Assembly (NCBI GenBank): GCA_031253335.1
Contig: JAIRWF010000010.1
Location: 83,090 to 147,089 of the forward strand
Source: Streptococcaceae bacterium
Lineage (GTDB): Bacteria > Bacillota > Bacilli > Lactobacillales > Streptococcaceae
Direction: 5' to 3'
Length of the DNA stretch: 64,000 nucleotides
Part shown: positions 15,085 to 24,744 of the stretch, one piece after another
Position numbering within the stretch: position 1 is the stretch's first letter
How the letters are laid out: each line of letters opens with the position of its first letter
Program-made: the position numbers and the translations under genes
Notes under the pieces: generated by a model
The model's database searches: none
Seen by the model: the letters and a program-made list of their open reading frames with translations, nothing else
Told to the model about the DNA's origin: nothing

Positions 15085-15630
15085 TTATTTTGTTTCCAAA
15101 ATCCCGACTTGGCCGTCTTCGCGTTTATAGACAACACTTGGCGTGTTCGTATCGCCATCTGTAAAGAGGAAGAAATCGTGCCCCGACATTTCCATCTGCA
15201 GGACTGCCTCTTCAACGTGCATCGGCTTCAAATCTACGTGCTTTGTACGCACGACTTTGGTCTCCGCATAAGCAGCCTGGATTTCTTCTTGCAAATCTGC
15301 AAATTCTTCGATTTCAGGGAGATTTCCATTGCCCTTTGCGTTAATCCGCGTTTTGTACTTACGAATTTGGCGAGCAAGCTTTTCTTGAACAGCATCTATC
15401 GAGCCGTAGAGATCACGCGATTTGTCCTCTGCACGTAAAGTCAGGCGCTTTGCAGGAATGGTCACCTCAATCTTTGCCGATCCGTCTTTATAAGTCTTCA
15501 GCGAGACGTGGGCCGTCATCTCGTGCCCGTCGTTAAAGTATTTTTCGAGGTTGCTGATACGTTCCTCGACGTAGTCACGCAGGGCGTCTGTGACTTCAAT
15601 GTTTTCGCCACGAATGTTAAATTTAATCAT
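15085..15630 (-). CDS. hpf: Ribosome hibernation promoting factor, long form
   Basis: A 181-residue long-form HPF (also called YfiA/RaiA-like). Residues 1-105 are the ribosome-binding domain (MIKFNIRGENIEVTDALRDY, then KYFNDGHEMTAHVSLKTYKD). A linker leads to the C-terminal dimerisation domain (about 125-181) with VVRTKHVDLKPMHVEEAVLQ and FFLFTDGDTN. Long HPF dimerises 70S ribosomes into inactive 100S particles in stationary phase. It has an extended -10 box (TGCTATAAT) and an AGAGGA ribosome site. Family and size are secure. Confidence 0.96.
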   Translation of the reverse strand: MIKFNIRGENIEVTDALRDYVEERISNLEKYFNDGHEMTAHVSLKTYKDGSAKIEVTIPAKRLTLRAEDKSRDLYGSIDAVQEKLARQIRKYKTRINAKGNGNLPEIEEFADLQEEIQAAYAETKVVRTKHVDLKPMHVEEAVLQMEMSGHDFFLFTDGDTNTPSVVYKREDGQVGILETK

Positions 15631-15691
15631 GGTTGGTCCTCTTTTCTAATATTTCTCTAATTATAGCATAGTTCCCACAATTTTGCAAGTC

Positions 15692-18151
15692 TCATTTTTC
15701 AACTTTAAGATTGAGTTTGTCGCCAGAAACACCGACGCTGACCGCATTCCCAGCTTGAAGTTCCTGCGTCAAAAGAAGTGTCGATAAAGGATCTTCGAGG
15801 TCACGTTCAATCGCTTTGCGCAACGGCCTTGCACCGTATTCGGGATCAAAGCCAGACTTTGCCAAGCATTTCAGCGCTGCAAGACTCAACTTCAATGAGA
15901 TTGTTTGCTTCTTGAGTCGGTTGATGACGTCTGCTGCAAGAAGTTTGACGATGTCAGTGAGTTCAGCCTCTGTGAGCGAGTGAAAGACGATGGTTTCATC
16001 AATTCGATTGAGAAACTCTGGGCGGTAAGTAGCCTTCAATTCTTTTAGAATGCGGGCTTTCATTGCCTCGTAATCCTGTGACCAATCAACCGCACCAAAT
16101 CCCACCGTCTTGTCATCCCGCAGAGACGTCGCTCCAAGATTACTCGTCATGATGATAATCGTATTGCGAAAATCAATCCGACGTCCTTTCGTATCCGTCA
16201 CATAGCCATCATCCAAAATCTGCAACAAGACATTAAAGACGTCTGGGTGAGCTTTTTCAGCCTCATCAAGCAAGACAACACTATAAGGCTTATTCCGGAC
16301 CTGCTCTGTGAGTTGGCCACCCTCTTCGTAGCCAATATAGCCTGGTGGGGCACCAATGAGACGCGAGGTCGAAAACTTCTCCATGTACTCGCTCATATCC
16401 ACTCGAATCATGGCCTCTTCTGAGCCAAAAACACTCTGTGCAAGTGCCTTTGCAAGCTCCGTCTTACCAACTCCCGTGGGGCCTAAAAACATGAAGCTTC
16501 CCATCGGGCGACGCATATCTGCGACCCCAGAGCGTGCCCGGCGAATCGCGCGCGCCACTGCTTCAACAGCTTCGTCCTGGCCAATCACGCGCTTGTGAAG
16601 CTCTTTTTCAAGATTGACCAAGCGCTCGGCCTCAGACTTCGACATTTGTTGCGTTGGCACCCCTGTCAAATTTGACAGAACTGTATAAACATCATCCATC
16701 GTGACAGCCTTACGTGTTGGGCTTGTTTTTTTGGCTTTGTCAGATTTGACCACGAGTTCATCAATTTCTGAGCGAATCGCCCGTGCGCGCTTGAGATCTA
16801 AGCTTGCCACAGCCTCTGGCAATTCGCCCCGCAATTCCGCCAATTCCTTGTCAAATTTGATAACTTTCGTGAGCCCATTTTTTTCAGCCACTTTGACACG
16901 CGCACAAGCCTCATCCAAAATATCCAGCGCCTTATCTGGCAGCCTACGCTCAGGAATATAGCGTACCGCGAGCTCCACTATTTTGGAAAGCGTCGCAGGG
17001 TCAATCGCCACCTCGTGGTAATCCGCATACCGCGGCGCAAGCCCTTCTAAAATCTTTGTCGCCTCTTCCTCAGTTGGTTCATCCACCACAATGCGCGCAA
17101 ACCGCCTCTCAAGCGCCTCATCCTTTTCAATATAACGCTGATATTCCTTGAACGTCGTTGCACCAATCAACTGAAAATCACCCCGCGCCAAGGCCGGCTT
17201 CAAAATATTCGACGCATCCGCAGCCCCTTCGGCACCTGCATTTCCTCCCATAATGCTATGCAACTCATCTATAAATACAATCACATCAGGATCTTTTCGC
17301 ACTTCGTTCACAATCGCAACCATACGATCTTCAAACTCCCCACGTAGCGACGTTCCCGCGACGATATTAGCCATGTTGAGCGCCATCAAACGCACATTAG
17401 CAAGACTTGTCGGTACCTCGCCTGAGGCAATCCGCAGCGCAAGCCCCTCCACAATCGCAGTCTTACCTACCCCAGGATCTCCCACGAGTACAGGATTATT
17501 CTTCGTCCGCCGCGCAAGCACATGCACCATGCGCTCAATCTCTGTCTCCCGTCCAATCACAGGGTCAAAACCATCACGCCGTGCCAATGCCGTCATATCC
17601 GTCGCCACAGAGTCAAGCGTCGGCGTTGATGACTTTGCATCAGAACGTTGCCTTTGGCGCCCTCTTTGCGACATGGGTACAACTGCTTTAGGACTGCGCT
17701 TTTGCGGCACTTTAATACCATTATCCTCGACGATCTGTTTGTAGAGACTTTGCATATCAACAGACAAGCCATCAAGTATCTGCAAAGCAAAACAGTTATC
17801 CTCTGCGAGCAAAGCCGCAAAAATAAACTCCGTCCCTACCGTCTCAAAGCCATTAAACTGCGCGAGTTCAGCTGCCACACCGAGGATTTTATCCAATCGT
17901 GGACTCCATTCCATATCCGCCTTATTAAAGACATTTCCCGAGCTATAAGTCGAGATTTGCTCAATAATGGCATCATAGGTCACCCCACGATCCTGAAAAT
18001 AGTTTTCCGCCATCGTGTCCGATACCGCAACCAGCGCAGCCAAAAGATGCTCTGTTCCTACGACCTGATAATCAAAGTTATAAGCAATATCTAATGCACG
18101 CCGCAAAACCTTATAAGCCGCTGGCGTATAGACTTTTTTATCAATTTCCAT
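15692..18151 (-). CDS. clpC: ATP-dependent Clp protease ATP-binding subunit ClpC
   Basis: An 819-residue HSP100 unfoldase for ClpP. Two Clp_N repeats cover about 1-145, the first nucleotide-binding domain has Walker A GDPGVGKT near 225, a middle domain has the coiled segment ELAELRGELPEAVASLDLKR, and the second domain has GPTGVGKT near 555. The start is placed at ATG 18151 (MEIDKKVYTPAAYK), not at an in-frame ATG 51 bases upstream, because the family N-terminus begins there. It overlaps the end of ctsR by 11 bases; ctsR-clpC is the standard CtsR-controlled stress operon. VLSNLTGVP between the two ATPase domains is encoded by the dispersed palindrome. Confidence 0.96.
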   Translation of the reverse strand: MEIDKKVYTPAAYKVLRRALDIAYNFDYQVVGTEHLLAALVAVSDTMAENYFQDRGVTYDAIIEQISTYSSGNVFNKADMEWSPRLDKILGVAAELAQFNGFETVGTEFIFAALLAEDNCFALQILDGLSVDMQSLYKQIVEDNGIKVPQKRSPKAVVPMSQRGRQRQRSDAKSSTPTLDSVATDMTALARRDGFDPVIGRETEIERMVHVLARRTKNNPVLVGDPGVGKTAIVEGLALRIASGEVPTSLANVRLMALNMANIVAGTSLRGEFEDRMVAIVNEVRKDPDVIVFIDELHSIMGGNAGAEGAADASNILKPALARGDFQLIGATTFKEYQRYIEKDEALERRFARIVVDEPTEEEATKILEGLAPRYADYHEVAIDPATLSKIVELAVRYIPERRLPDKALDILDEACARVKVAEKNGLTKVIKFDKELAELRGELPEAVASLDLKRARAIRSEIDELVVKSDKAKKTSPTRKAVTMDDVYTVLSNLTGVPTQQMSKSEAERLVNLEKELHKRVIGQDEAVEAVARAIRRARSGVADMRRPMGSFMFLGPTGVGKTELAKALAQSVFGSEEAMIRVDMSEYMEKFSTSRLIGAPPGYIGYEEGGQLTEQVRNKPYSVVLLDEAEKAHPDVFNVLLQILDDGYVTDTKGRRIDFRNTIIIMTSNLGATSLRDDKTVGFGAVDWSQDYEAMKARILKELKATYRPEFLNRIDETIVFHSLTEAELTDIVKLLAADVINRLKKQTISLKLSLAALKCLAKSGFDPEYGARPLRKAIERDLEDPLSTLLLTQELQAGNAVSVGVSGDKLNLKVEK
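16664..16677. repeat. Dispersed palindrome TGTCAAATTTGACA, exact copy 6
   Basis: Inside clpC, read as LSNLTG just before the second ATPase domain. Two looser variants follow in the same gene: TGTCAGATTTGACC near 16739 (VKSD) and TGTCAAATTTGATA near 16850 (IKFD). Confidence 0.85.
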
Positions 18152-18602
18152 CTTCTTTATCCAATTTCTGTAAAAGCTTCGCCACAAGTCCTGAGCGCAC
18201 ATCTCCCGAGAGTTCCCCAGCCGTCAATACAGCCAACAAAAGATTCCCTTCATTTTCTGTCAACAAACCCTCATCAAAGAGTACCTGGAGAAAATCCTGC
18301 GCATCCTCTGCTGACAGCATGGCTGGTAGCCTTGAATACAACCCTTCCAAAAGCTCGTGCTTCGCACTATAGTGAAACTTCACAATCTTGATATAGCCGC
18401 CCCCACCACGCTTACTCTCCACATCATAGCCTTTGGTCGGATTAAATCGCGTTTTGATGACATAGTTAATCTGCGACGGCACAACCGCAAAGCGCTCTGC
18501 AAGCTCAGCTCGCTGAATCTCAATTTCTCTTGCCTCTGCATCCGCCAAAAGCTGCAGCAAATAACGCTCAATCATATCCGATGTATTTTGTGTGGACATC
18601 AC
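18141..18602 (-). CDS. ctsR: CtsR, class III stress gene repressor
   Basis: A 153-residue dimeric winged-helix repressor of clp genes. The N-terminal part shows the CtsR pattern SDMIERYLLQLL, RAELAERFAVVPSQINYVIK, RFNPTKGYDVESKRGGGGYI; the tetraglycine wing that senses heat is present as RGGGGYI. The C-terminal half is the McsB/dimerisation region. It begins the ctsR-clpC operon without mcsA/mcsB, as usual in streptococci and lactococci. Two CtsR heptads lie directly upstream, so it is autoregulated. Confidence 0.96.
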   Translation of the reverse strand: MMSTQNTSDMIERYLLQLLADAEAREIEIQRAELAERFAVVPSQINYVIKTRFNPTKGYDVESKRGGGGYIKIVKFHYSAKHELLEGLYSRLPAMLSAEDAQDFLQVLFDEGLLTENEGNLLLAVLTAGELSGDVRSGLVAKLLQKLDKEDGN

Positions 18603-18616
18603 GCCCTCCTCTTGAC

Positions 18617-18649
18617 TTTGACTAACTTTGACTTTCTTTTATTATATCA
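18617..18649 (-). promoter_or_regulatory. CtsR operator and extended -10 of ctsR-clpC
   Basis: On the minus strand two AGTCAAA heptads (complements at 18617-18623 and 18627-18633) stand as a direct repeat with three bases between, the CtsR box consensus. They lie just downstream of TGA-TATAAT (TATAAT at 18641-18646), so bound CtsR would cover the start site. Confidence 0.85.
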
Positions 18650-18681
18650 AAATTTAGCCCGTTTTTCCCTCTCTACCCATC

Positions 18682-18705
18682 AAAAAACCACCCCAAAGGG
18701 TGGTT
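18682..18705 (-). terminator. Terminator of the 1983-residue surface protein gene
   Basis: AACCACCC (18686-18693) and GGGTGGTT (18698-18705) form an 8-bp stem over a four-base loop; on the minus strand it is followed by a T-run. It lies 20 bases after the stop. Confidence 0.85.
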
Positions 18706-18725
18706 ATATGGTTAAGCATATGGAC

Positions 18726-21700
18726 TTAAGCGCCACGTTTTTTACGGCGGCGGAATGCAGCCATAGCCACAGCACCTGCAAGAGCTGCTTCGCCTGCTGC
18801 CATCATGATTTCAGCACTTGTGCTATCACCAGTTGATGGCAATGAACGCTGTTGTTGGGCAGAAGACGTTGAAGGCAAGCTGCCTGCTACTGCATAGCCA
18901 GCTGGCTCGTAGACAATGGTCGTGGTACCGTTCGTACCATTGGTTCCATTTGTACCGTTGGTTCCGTTTGTACCATTCGTACCGTTAGTGCCATTCGTGC
19001 CGTTAGTACCATTTGTACCATCTTTACCGTCAGCACCTGGAGCACCTGGAGCACCTGGGGCACCTGGGGCACCTGGAGCACCTGGGGCACCTGGTTCGCC
19101 TGGAGCAGCGGAACTTGAGTCACTCGAGCTACTTGAAGAGCTACTTGAGTCACTTGAGCTACTTGAAGAACTGCTTGAGTCACTTGAGCTACTTGTGCTA
19201 CTATCTTGAGGTGGGAAGAGCCAGTTAATGATGCCATTTGCAATGTCGTTAATCCATGTGCAAATGTCGCTGATGCAGTGATTTACCCAGTAAATCGCAT
19301 CACTGATTGAAGCCTGAACATCCCCAAAGATTGTCTGTAAGTCGCTACCAATCGTGCCAAGTGCACCGCCAAGACCAGCAACTGCATCACCAATCCAGCT
19401 CCACACATCAGAGATAGCACCTTGAAGGTCGCCACCGATTGTACTTAAGATATTTCCAAGACCACTCCAAACATCGGACAACGCACCTTGAAGGTCTCCT
19501 TCGATTGTACCAACTACTGTCTCAATGTTCTTCCAAACATCAGAGATAGCGCCGTCAATCGCGTCATCAATCTCATCAATCTCGCCGCCAACCCAGCTAA
19601 TCGCTGCTTGGAGGTCACTACCGATGGTTGTCGCAATCGTCTCAAGGCCCTTCCAAACATCAGAGATAGCGCCGTCAATCGCGTCATCAATCTCATCAAT
19701 CTCGCCGCCAATCCAGTTGACTGCGTCGCTAATCCAAGTCCCAATCGTTGATGCAATATCGCCAAGACCATTCCAAATACCGCTAAGCGCACCTTGAATA
19801 TCTGCACCAATCGTTGAGAGAATACTACCAAGACCATTCCAAATATCTGAAATACCAGAATAGATACCGCTAACTGCTTCACTAATCCAGTCGCAGATGT
19901 CGCTAATGCAGTGGTCAACCCACTTCGCAATACCGTCAAAGACAGATTGCAAGTCAGCGCCAATCGTTGAAAGAAGACTTCCAAGACCATTCACTGCATC
20001 TTGAATCCATGTCCAAACTTGATTAGCAACTGTCGAAATCGCACTACCGATTGCATTGACAATATCTGTCAACCAAACAGAGAGTTGATGTAAGCCATCC
20101 TCAATACCTGTAATCGCAGCACTGATAACACTAGAGATTCCATTCCAAAGCTCTGAGAGTGCATTTTCAATTGGATCAACAATATTTTTCATAATCCAAT
20201 TCCATGCATCAGACAGAGCGCCAGTGATACCGTTCCAGAGGTCTGAAAGACCCGTCTCAATAGCGCTAACCAAGCTGCCAAGTTCATCCCATACCCATGT
20301 CAAGGCGTTCTTGATATCTGTTGCAAGGTCACCAAGTTGAGTGGTAATCCAATTCCATGCGTCTGAGAGACCTGTCTCAATATCCGACACAAGGTTACCA
20401 AGCTGATCCCATACCCATGTCAAGGCATTCTTGATATCTGTTGCAAGGTCACCAAGTTGAGTGGTAATCCAGTTCCATGCGTCTGACAAAGCACCTGTGA
20501 TACCATTCCAGAGGTCTGAAAGACCAGTCTCAATATCACTAACCAAACTTCCAAGTTGATCCCAAACCCATGTCAAAGCATTCTTAATATCAGTTGCAAG
20601 GTCGCCAAGCTGTGTGGTAATCCAGTTCCAGGCACCACTAAGTGCACCCGTAATACCGTTCCATAGGTTTGAAAGGCCAGTTTCGATATCCCCTACGATG
20701 CTACCAAGCCAGCTCCATACGTCTGACAAAGCGCCTGTGATACCATTCCAAAGATTTGAAAGACCAGTCTCGATATCGCCAATCAAGCTACTCAAGCCGC
20801 TGGTAATCCAGTTCCAGACACCGGAGAGGGCACCCGTAATACCGTTCCAAAGGTTTGAAAGGCCAGTTTCGATATCCCCTGCAATGCTTCCAAGCCAGCT
20901 CCATACGTCTGACAAAGCGCCTGTAATACCATTCCAGAGATTCGAGAGTCCAGTTTCGATATCGCCAATCAAGCTACTCAAGCCGCTGGTAATCCAGTTC
21001 CAGACATCGGAGAGGGCACCCGTAATACCGTTCCAGAGGTTTGAAAGACCTGTTTCGATATCACCAATCAAGCCGCTCAAACCGCTGGTAATCCAGTTCC
21101 AAGCACCAGAGAGGGCACCCGTAATACCGTTCCAAAGATTTGAAAGAACAGTCTCGATATCGCCAATCAAGCCGCTCAAGCCGCTGGTAATCCAGTTCCA
21201 GGCACCGGATAGGGCTCCCGTAATACCGTTCCAGAGATTTGAAAGACCTGTTTCGATATCACCAATCAAGCCGCTCAAACCGCTGGTAATCCAGTTCCAA
21301 GCACCACTAAGTGCACCCGTAATACCGTTCCAAAGATTTGAAAGACCAGTCTCGATATCGCCAATCAAGCCGCTCAAACCGCTTGTAATCCAGTTCCAGG
21401 CACCACTAAGTGCACCCGTAATACCGTTCCAGAGGTTTGAAAGACCCGTTTCGATGTCTCCAACGAGGCTACCAAGGAAGCTACCCGCATCAGACAAAGC
21501 ACCTGTGATGCCATTCCAGAGGTCAGAAAGGCCTGTTTCAATATCACTCACTAACCCACTGATAGCATTCTCAATAGGATCAATGATGTTTGACTGAATC
21601 CAGTTCCAAATATCGGAAAGACCATTTGCAATATCGCTAGGAAGTGAGGTAATTGCGTTCCAAGCACCGCTAAGCGCACCGGTAATCCCGTTCCAGAGGT

Positions 21701-24677
21701 TTGAAAGACCTGTTTCAATATCGCCAGCAAGGCTGCCTAGGAAGCTACCTGCATCAGACAATGCACCCGTAATTCCATTCCAAAGATTGGAGAGACCGTT
21801 CTCAACGTCTCCAACAAGACTACCAAGGAAGCTGCCTGCATCAGACAATGCACCTGTAATCCCATTCCATAGATTTGAAAGGCCATTTTCAACATCACCA
21901 ACCAAGCTACTAAGGAAACTGCCTGCATCAGATAACGCTGTTGTTGCGTCATTAATTAAGTTACTAACTGCATTTTCGATGGGATCAACAACATTCGACT
22001 GAATCCAGTCCCAAATGTTAGAAAGTCCGTTTCCAATCTCGCTAGGAAGTGACGTAATAGCATTCCAAGCGTTTGAGAGAGCACCAGTTACATCTCCAAC
22101 GAGGCTACCAAGGAAGCTACCTGCATCAGACAGAGCACCAGTAATTCCATTCCAGATGTTTGAAACTGCATTTGCGACGTCTGATGCCACGCTGCTCAAG
22201 AAGCTTGTTGCATCGCCAATCGCGTTTGCAATATCTGATGGGATGCTTTCAACCGCACTGATGGCGTCGCTAATAATTGGCGTCACCGCATTACTGATTG
22301 CGTCATAAACACTGCCTAAAGCATTTTCAACACCAGAAACGACGTTAGAAACTGCATTTGCGACGTCTGATGCCACGCTACTCAAGAAGCTTGTCGCATC
22401 GCCAATCGCGTTTGCAATATCTGATGGGATGCTTTCAACCGCACTGATGGCGTCGCTAATAATTGGCGTCACCGCATTACTTATATTTGAGACGATGTTA
22501 GAAACTGTGTTTGCCACATCACTTGCAACACTACTCAAGAAGCTTGTCGCATCGCCAATCGCATTTGCAATATCTGATGGAATGCTTTCAACCGCCGAAA
22601 TCGCATCGCTAATAATTGGCGTCACCGCATTACTGATAGTAGAAACAACATCACTTACAGCGTTTTGTACACCTGCAACGGCGTTCGATACAGCAGCAAC
22701 TGCATTTGAAACTGCGTTTGACGCTGCGTCATAAATGCCGCTCGCCACGTTGGAGACAGCGGCGATTGCATTTGATACAGCGTTCGATGCAGCGTCATAA
22801 ATACCGTTTGCAACATTTGAAACGGCAGCAACTGCATTTGAAACTGCGTTTGACGCTGCGTCATAAATGCCGCTCGCCACGTTGGAGACAGCAGCGATTG
22901 CATTTGATACAGCGCTCGATGCGGCATCATAGATGCCATTTGCGACATTTGAAACGGCAGCAACAGCATTTGAAACTGCGTTTGACGCTGCGTCATAAAT
23001 GCCGCTAGCCACGTTGGAGACAGCAGCAACTGCATTCGAGACAGCATCTGAAGCTGCGTCATAAATACCACTCGCAACATTTGAAACGGCAGTGACTGCA
23101 TTACTTACTGCTGTAGAAGCAGCATTATAAGCATCGCTAGCTAAGTTCTCTGCGCCACTAACGACGTTTGATACTGCAGTTGATGCTGTATTATAAACGT
23201 CGCTCGCCACATTTGAAATGGCAGTGGTTGCGTTTGAAATAGCATTGGAAGCTGCAGTGACAGCATCTGAGACAGCGTTTGACGCTGCGTCATAGATACC
23301 AGTCGCAACATTCGAAGCAGCGTTGACAACGTCAGAGACAGCAGTTGACGCTGCATCATAGGCTTGGCTCACAACATTTGTGACAGCTGTAACCGCATTA
23401 CTCACAGCAGTTGATGCTGCGTCATATGCATCCCCAGCCAAGCTAGTCGCAGTCGTTACAGCATTACTCACTGCGTCGTAAGCTTGACTCGCGACATTAG
23501 AGACAGTTGTTACAGCATCATTCACTGCGGTTGAAGCCGCATCATAGACTTGACTTGCAACGGTTGAGGCTGTTGTGATGGCATCACTGACAGCAGTTGA
23601 GGCTGCCGCATAAGCCTGACTTGCGACACTTGATACTGCCGTTACAGCGCCGCTTACTGCATTAGTGGCTGCATCAACGACTTGACCCGCAACACTCGTT
23701 GCAGCTGACACTGCCTGACTTGCTGCGTCATAGGCCTGACCAGCGACACTTGTGGCAGCCGACACGACATTGCTTACAGCATTAGACGCTGCGTCATAAA
23801 CCTGACCAGCGACACTACCCGCAGCAGATACTGCACCGCTCACTGCGTCATAAGCTTGAGAAGCCACGGCAGTGGCAGCTGAAATTGCCCCACTCACAGC
23901 ATTAGAGGCAAGGGTATATACCGAGTTAAGTGCATCTTCAATAGTACTTAAAACATCCGTTGATCCAGAAGTCGTTGCCGCTGTACCATCGGTAGTATCA
24001 GCCAATGTCTTTGTCACTGGTGCTTCCAGTGTCATTGTGGCAGCAGCTTCACGGACTACGCCGTTGGTTGTTTGGCTGTCATTTGGATCAGCGACAACGG
24101 TCCCTGCGACGGTATTATTCGTCGCATTGGCCATACTACTATAGACACTATAAACCAGCGTCGTCAAGAATGGGTTTGACCCATAAGTGCTCGTCAAAGA
24201 AGCAATCACCGAGTCTAAGGCGCTGCTTGCGACGATATCTTGATTAGTAGCTGCATTCGATGGAGAGGTTATTGCGTTACTAGATGGCGCAGTAGATGTC
24301 GCTGTTGCATTATTGGAAGATGCAACGGTACTTGAGACATTTGCTGCCAGCTTCGCCATCGTGTTGCCTGCAGACTGTGTGGTTGCACCAGAACTTGTTC
24401 CACTCAATGTGGCAGTCGATGATGCATCTGAAACGCTGCTCGTTGTGTCCGCAGAAGCTGATGTTGCGGTCGCCGATGCTGCATCGCTCGTACTGCTTTG
24501 TACAGCGGCACTTGTGACCTGTGAAGCATCAACTGGTGTTGTTTCCGCCTGGGCTGTAGCTCCGCCTCCTACGAGAGCTACTGTCGCGGCAGCAGCAAAG
24601 AGCCAAGTCTTACCCGACTTCCAAGTCCGGTAATCCTTGACTTCTTTGTTAAATTTACGCGTGTTAGCTAGTTTCAT
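18726..24677 (-). CDS. Giant LPxTG-anchored repeat surface protein with collagen-like tail
   Basis: A 1983-residue predicted wall-anchored fibre. Residues 1-45 are a KxYKxGKxW-type signal peptide (KDYRTWKSGKTW) with cleavage near AQAE. A Ser/Ala/Thr-rich stretch follows to about 250, then 22-residue helical repeats of the type VASGIYDAASNAVSNAVAAV (about 260-680), three 40-residue PIISDAISAVESIPSDIANA blocks (about 680-800), 33-residue tryptophan-rich repeats of the type LSNLWNGITGALSGAWNWIT (about 800-1480), mixed helical blocks with WVxHCIxDIC motifs (to about 1825), a Ser/Asp linker, about 19 Gly-X-Y triplets (GAP, then GTN) and LPSTG at 1946 with a membrane helix and RRRKK tail. Sortase anchoring is well supported. 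Adhesion or matrix roles are inference. The neighbour at 24982 has the same plan. Confidence 0.8.
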   Translation of the reverse strand: MKLANTRKFNKEVKDYRTWKSGKTWLFAAAATVALVGGGATAQAETTPVDASQVTSAAVQSSTSDAASATATSASADTTSSVSDASSTATLSGTSSGATTQSAGNTMAKLAANVSSTVASSNNATATSTAPSSNAITSPSNAATNQDIVASSALDSVIASLTSTYGSNPFLTTLVYSVYSSMANATNNTVAGTVVADPNDSQTTNGVVREAAATMTLEAPVTKTLADTTDGTAATTSGSTDVLSTIEDALNSVYTLASNAVSGAISAATAVASQAYDAVSGAVSAAGSVAGQVYDAASNAVSNVVSAATSVAGQAYDAASQAVSAATSVAGQVVDAATNAVSGAVTAVSSVASQAYAAASTAVSDAITTASTVASQVYDAASTAVNDAVTTVSNVASQAYDAVSNAVTTATSLAGDAYDAASTAVSNAVTAVTNVVSQAYDAASTAVSDVVNAASNVATGIYDAASNAVSDAVTAASNAISNATTAISNVASDVYNTASTAVSNVVSGAENLASDAYNAASTAVSNAVTAVSNVASGIYDAASDAVSNAVAAVSNVASGIYDAASNAVSNAVAAVSNVANGIYDAASSAVSNAIAAVSNVASGIYDAASNAVSNAVAAVSNVANGIYDAASNAVSNAIAAVSNVASGIYDAASNAVSNAVAAVSNAVAGVQNAVSDVVSTISNAVTPIISDAISAVESIPSDIANAIGDATSFLSSVASDVANTVSNIVSNISNAVTPIISDAISAVESIPSDIANAIGDATSFLSSVASDVANAVSNVVSGVENALGSVYDAISNAVTPIISDAISAVESIPSDIANAIGDATSFLSSVASDVANAVSNIWNGITGALSDAGSFLGSLVGDVTGALSNAWNAITSLPSEIGNGLSNIWDWIQSNVVDPIENAVSNLINDATTALSDAGSFLSSLVGDVENGLSNLWNGITGALSDAGSFLGSLVGDVENGLSNLWNGITGALSDAGSFLGSLAGDIETGLSNLWNGITGALSGAWNAITSLPSDIANGLSDIWNWIQSNIIDPIENAISGLVSDIETGLSDLWNGITGALSDAGSFLGSLVGDIETGLSNLWNGITGALSGAWNWITSGLSGLIGDIETGLSNLWNGITGALSGAWNWITSGLSGLIGDIETGLSNLWNGITGALSGAWNWITSGLSGLIGDIETVLSNLWNGITGALSGAWNWITSGLSGLIGDIETGLSNLWNGITGALSDVWNWITSGLSSLIGDIETGLSNLWNGITGALSDVWSWLGSIAGDIETGLSNLWNGITGALSGVWNWITSGLSSLIGDIETGLSNLWNGITGALSDVWSWLGSIVGDIETGLSNLWNGITGALSGAWNWITTQLGDLATDIKNALTWVWDQLGSLVSDIETGLSDLWNGITGALSDAWNWITTQLGDLATDIKNALTWVWDQLGNLVSDIETGLSDAWNWITTQLGDLATDIKNALTWVWDELGSLVSAIETGLSDLWNGITGALSDAWNWIMKNIVDPIENALSELWNGISSVISAAITGIEDGLHQLSVWLTDIVNAIGSAISTVANQVWTWIQDAVNGLGSLLSTIGADLQSVFDGIAKWVDHCISDICDWISEAVSGIYSGISDIWNGLGSILSTIGADIQGALSGIWNGLGDIASTIGTWISDAVNWIGGEIDEIDDAIDGAISDVWKGLETIATTIGSDLQAAISWVGGEIDEIDDAIDGAISDVWKNIETVVGTIEGDLQGALSDVWSGLGNILSTIGGDLQGAISDVWSWIGDAVAGLGGALGTIGSDLQTIFGDVQASISDAIYWVNHCISDICTWINDIANGIINWLFPPQDSSTSSSSDSSSSSSSSSDSSSSSSSSSDSSSAAPGEPGAPGAPGAPGAPGAPGAPGADGKDGTNGTNGTNGTNGTNGTNGTNGTNGTNGTNGTTTIVYEPAGYAVAGSLPSTSSAQQQRSLPSTGDSTSAEIMMAAGEAALAGAVAMAAFRRRKKRGA
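18915..19110 (-). repeat. Collagen-like Gly-X-Y coding repeat (9-bp tandem units)
   Basis: The tail of the giant surface gene encodes one GEP, six GAP, one GAD, one GKD and about ten GTN triplets. At DNA level these are 9-bp tandem repeats of two kinds, prone to slippage, so the length may vary between strains. Confidence 0.8.
20640..21470 (-). repeat. Tandem 99-bp repeats coding 33-residue Trp-rich units
   Basis: About eight adjoining units encode GDIETGLSNLWNGITGAL plus a variable WNWITSGLS or WSWLGSIA section. The units are highly similar at DNA level, pointing to recent expansion by unequal recombination. Confidence 0.75.
22680..23100 (-). repeat. Tandem 66-bp repeats coding 22-residue helical units
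   Basis: Units encode VASGIYDAASNAVSNAVAAV with small changes; for example ATAAATxCCG boundaries at 22731 and 22797 are 66 bp apart. More diverged units of the same kind continue to about 23900. Confidence 0.75.
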
Positions 24678-24679
24678 AT

Positions 24680-24717
24680 AGCTGGACTCCTTAGTTAGTA
24701 GTTTACGGAGTCTAGCT
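24680..24717 (-). promoter_or_regulatory. 11-bp inverted repeat at start region of the giant surface gene
   Basis: AGCTGGACTCC (24680-24690) and GGAGTCTAGCT (24707-24717) pair with one mismatch across 16 bases. The inner arm includes the AAGGAG ribosome site, and the outer arm overlaps the predicted -10 (24714-24719). If the start site is near 24707 the outer arm is not transcribed and this is a DNA operator. If transcription starts further up it would hide the ribosome site. Confidence 0.55.
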
Positions 24718-24742
24718 TACGCTCTATTTATATTTTTGTCAA
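24714..24742 (-). promoter_or_regulatory. Promoter of the giant surface gene
   Basis: Minus strand TTGACA (24737-24742), 17 bases, TAAGCT (24714-24719). The -35 is consensus, the -10 weak, suggesting activation or repression at the overlapping inverted repeat. Confidence 0.5.
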
Positions 24743-24744
24743 GA

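Noticed and set aside
18152..18202. ATG at 18202 as the clpC start
   Set aside because: It adds 17 residues that lie deep inside ctsR and do not resemble ClpC; the family N-terminus begins at 18151.
20614..21597. A 327-codon open frame on the plus strand inside the giant surface gene
   Set aside because: It is antisense to the 99-bp coding repeats and inherits their periodicity; there is no ribosome site, and several similar antisense frames occur wherever the repeats do.
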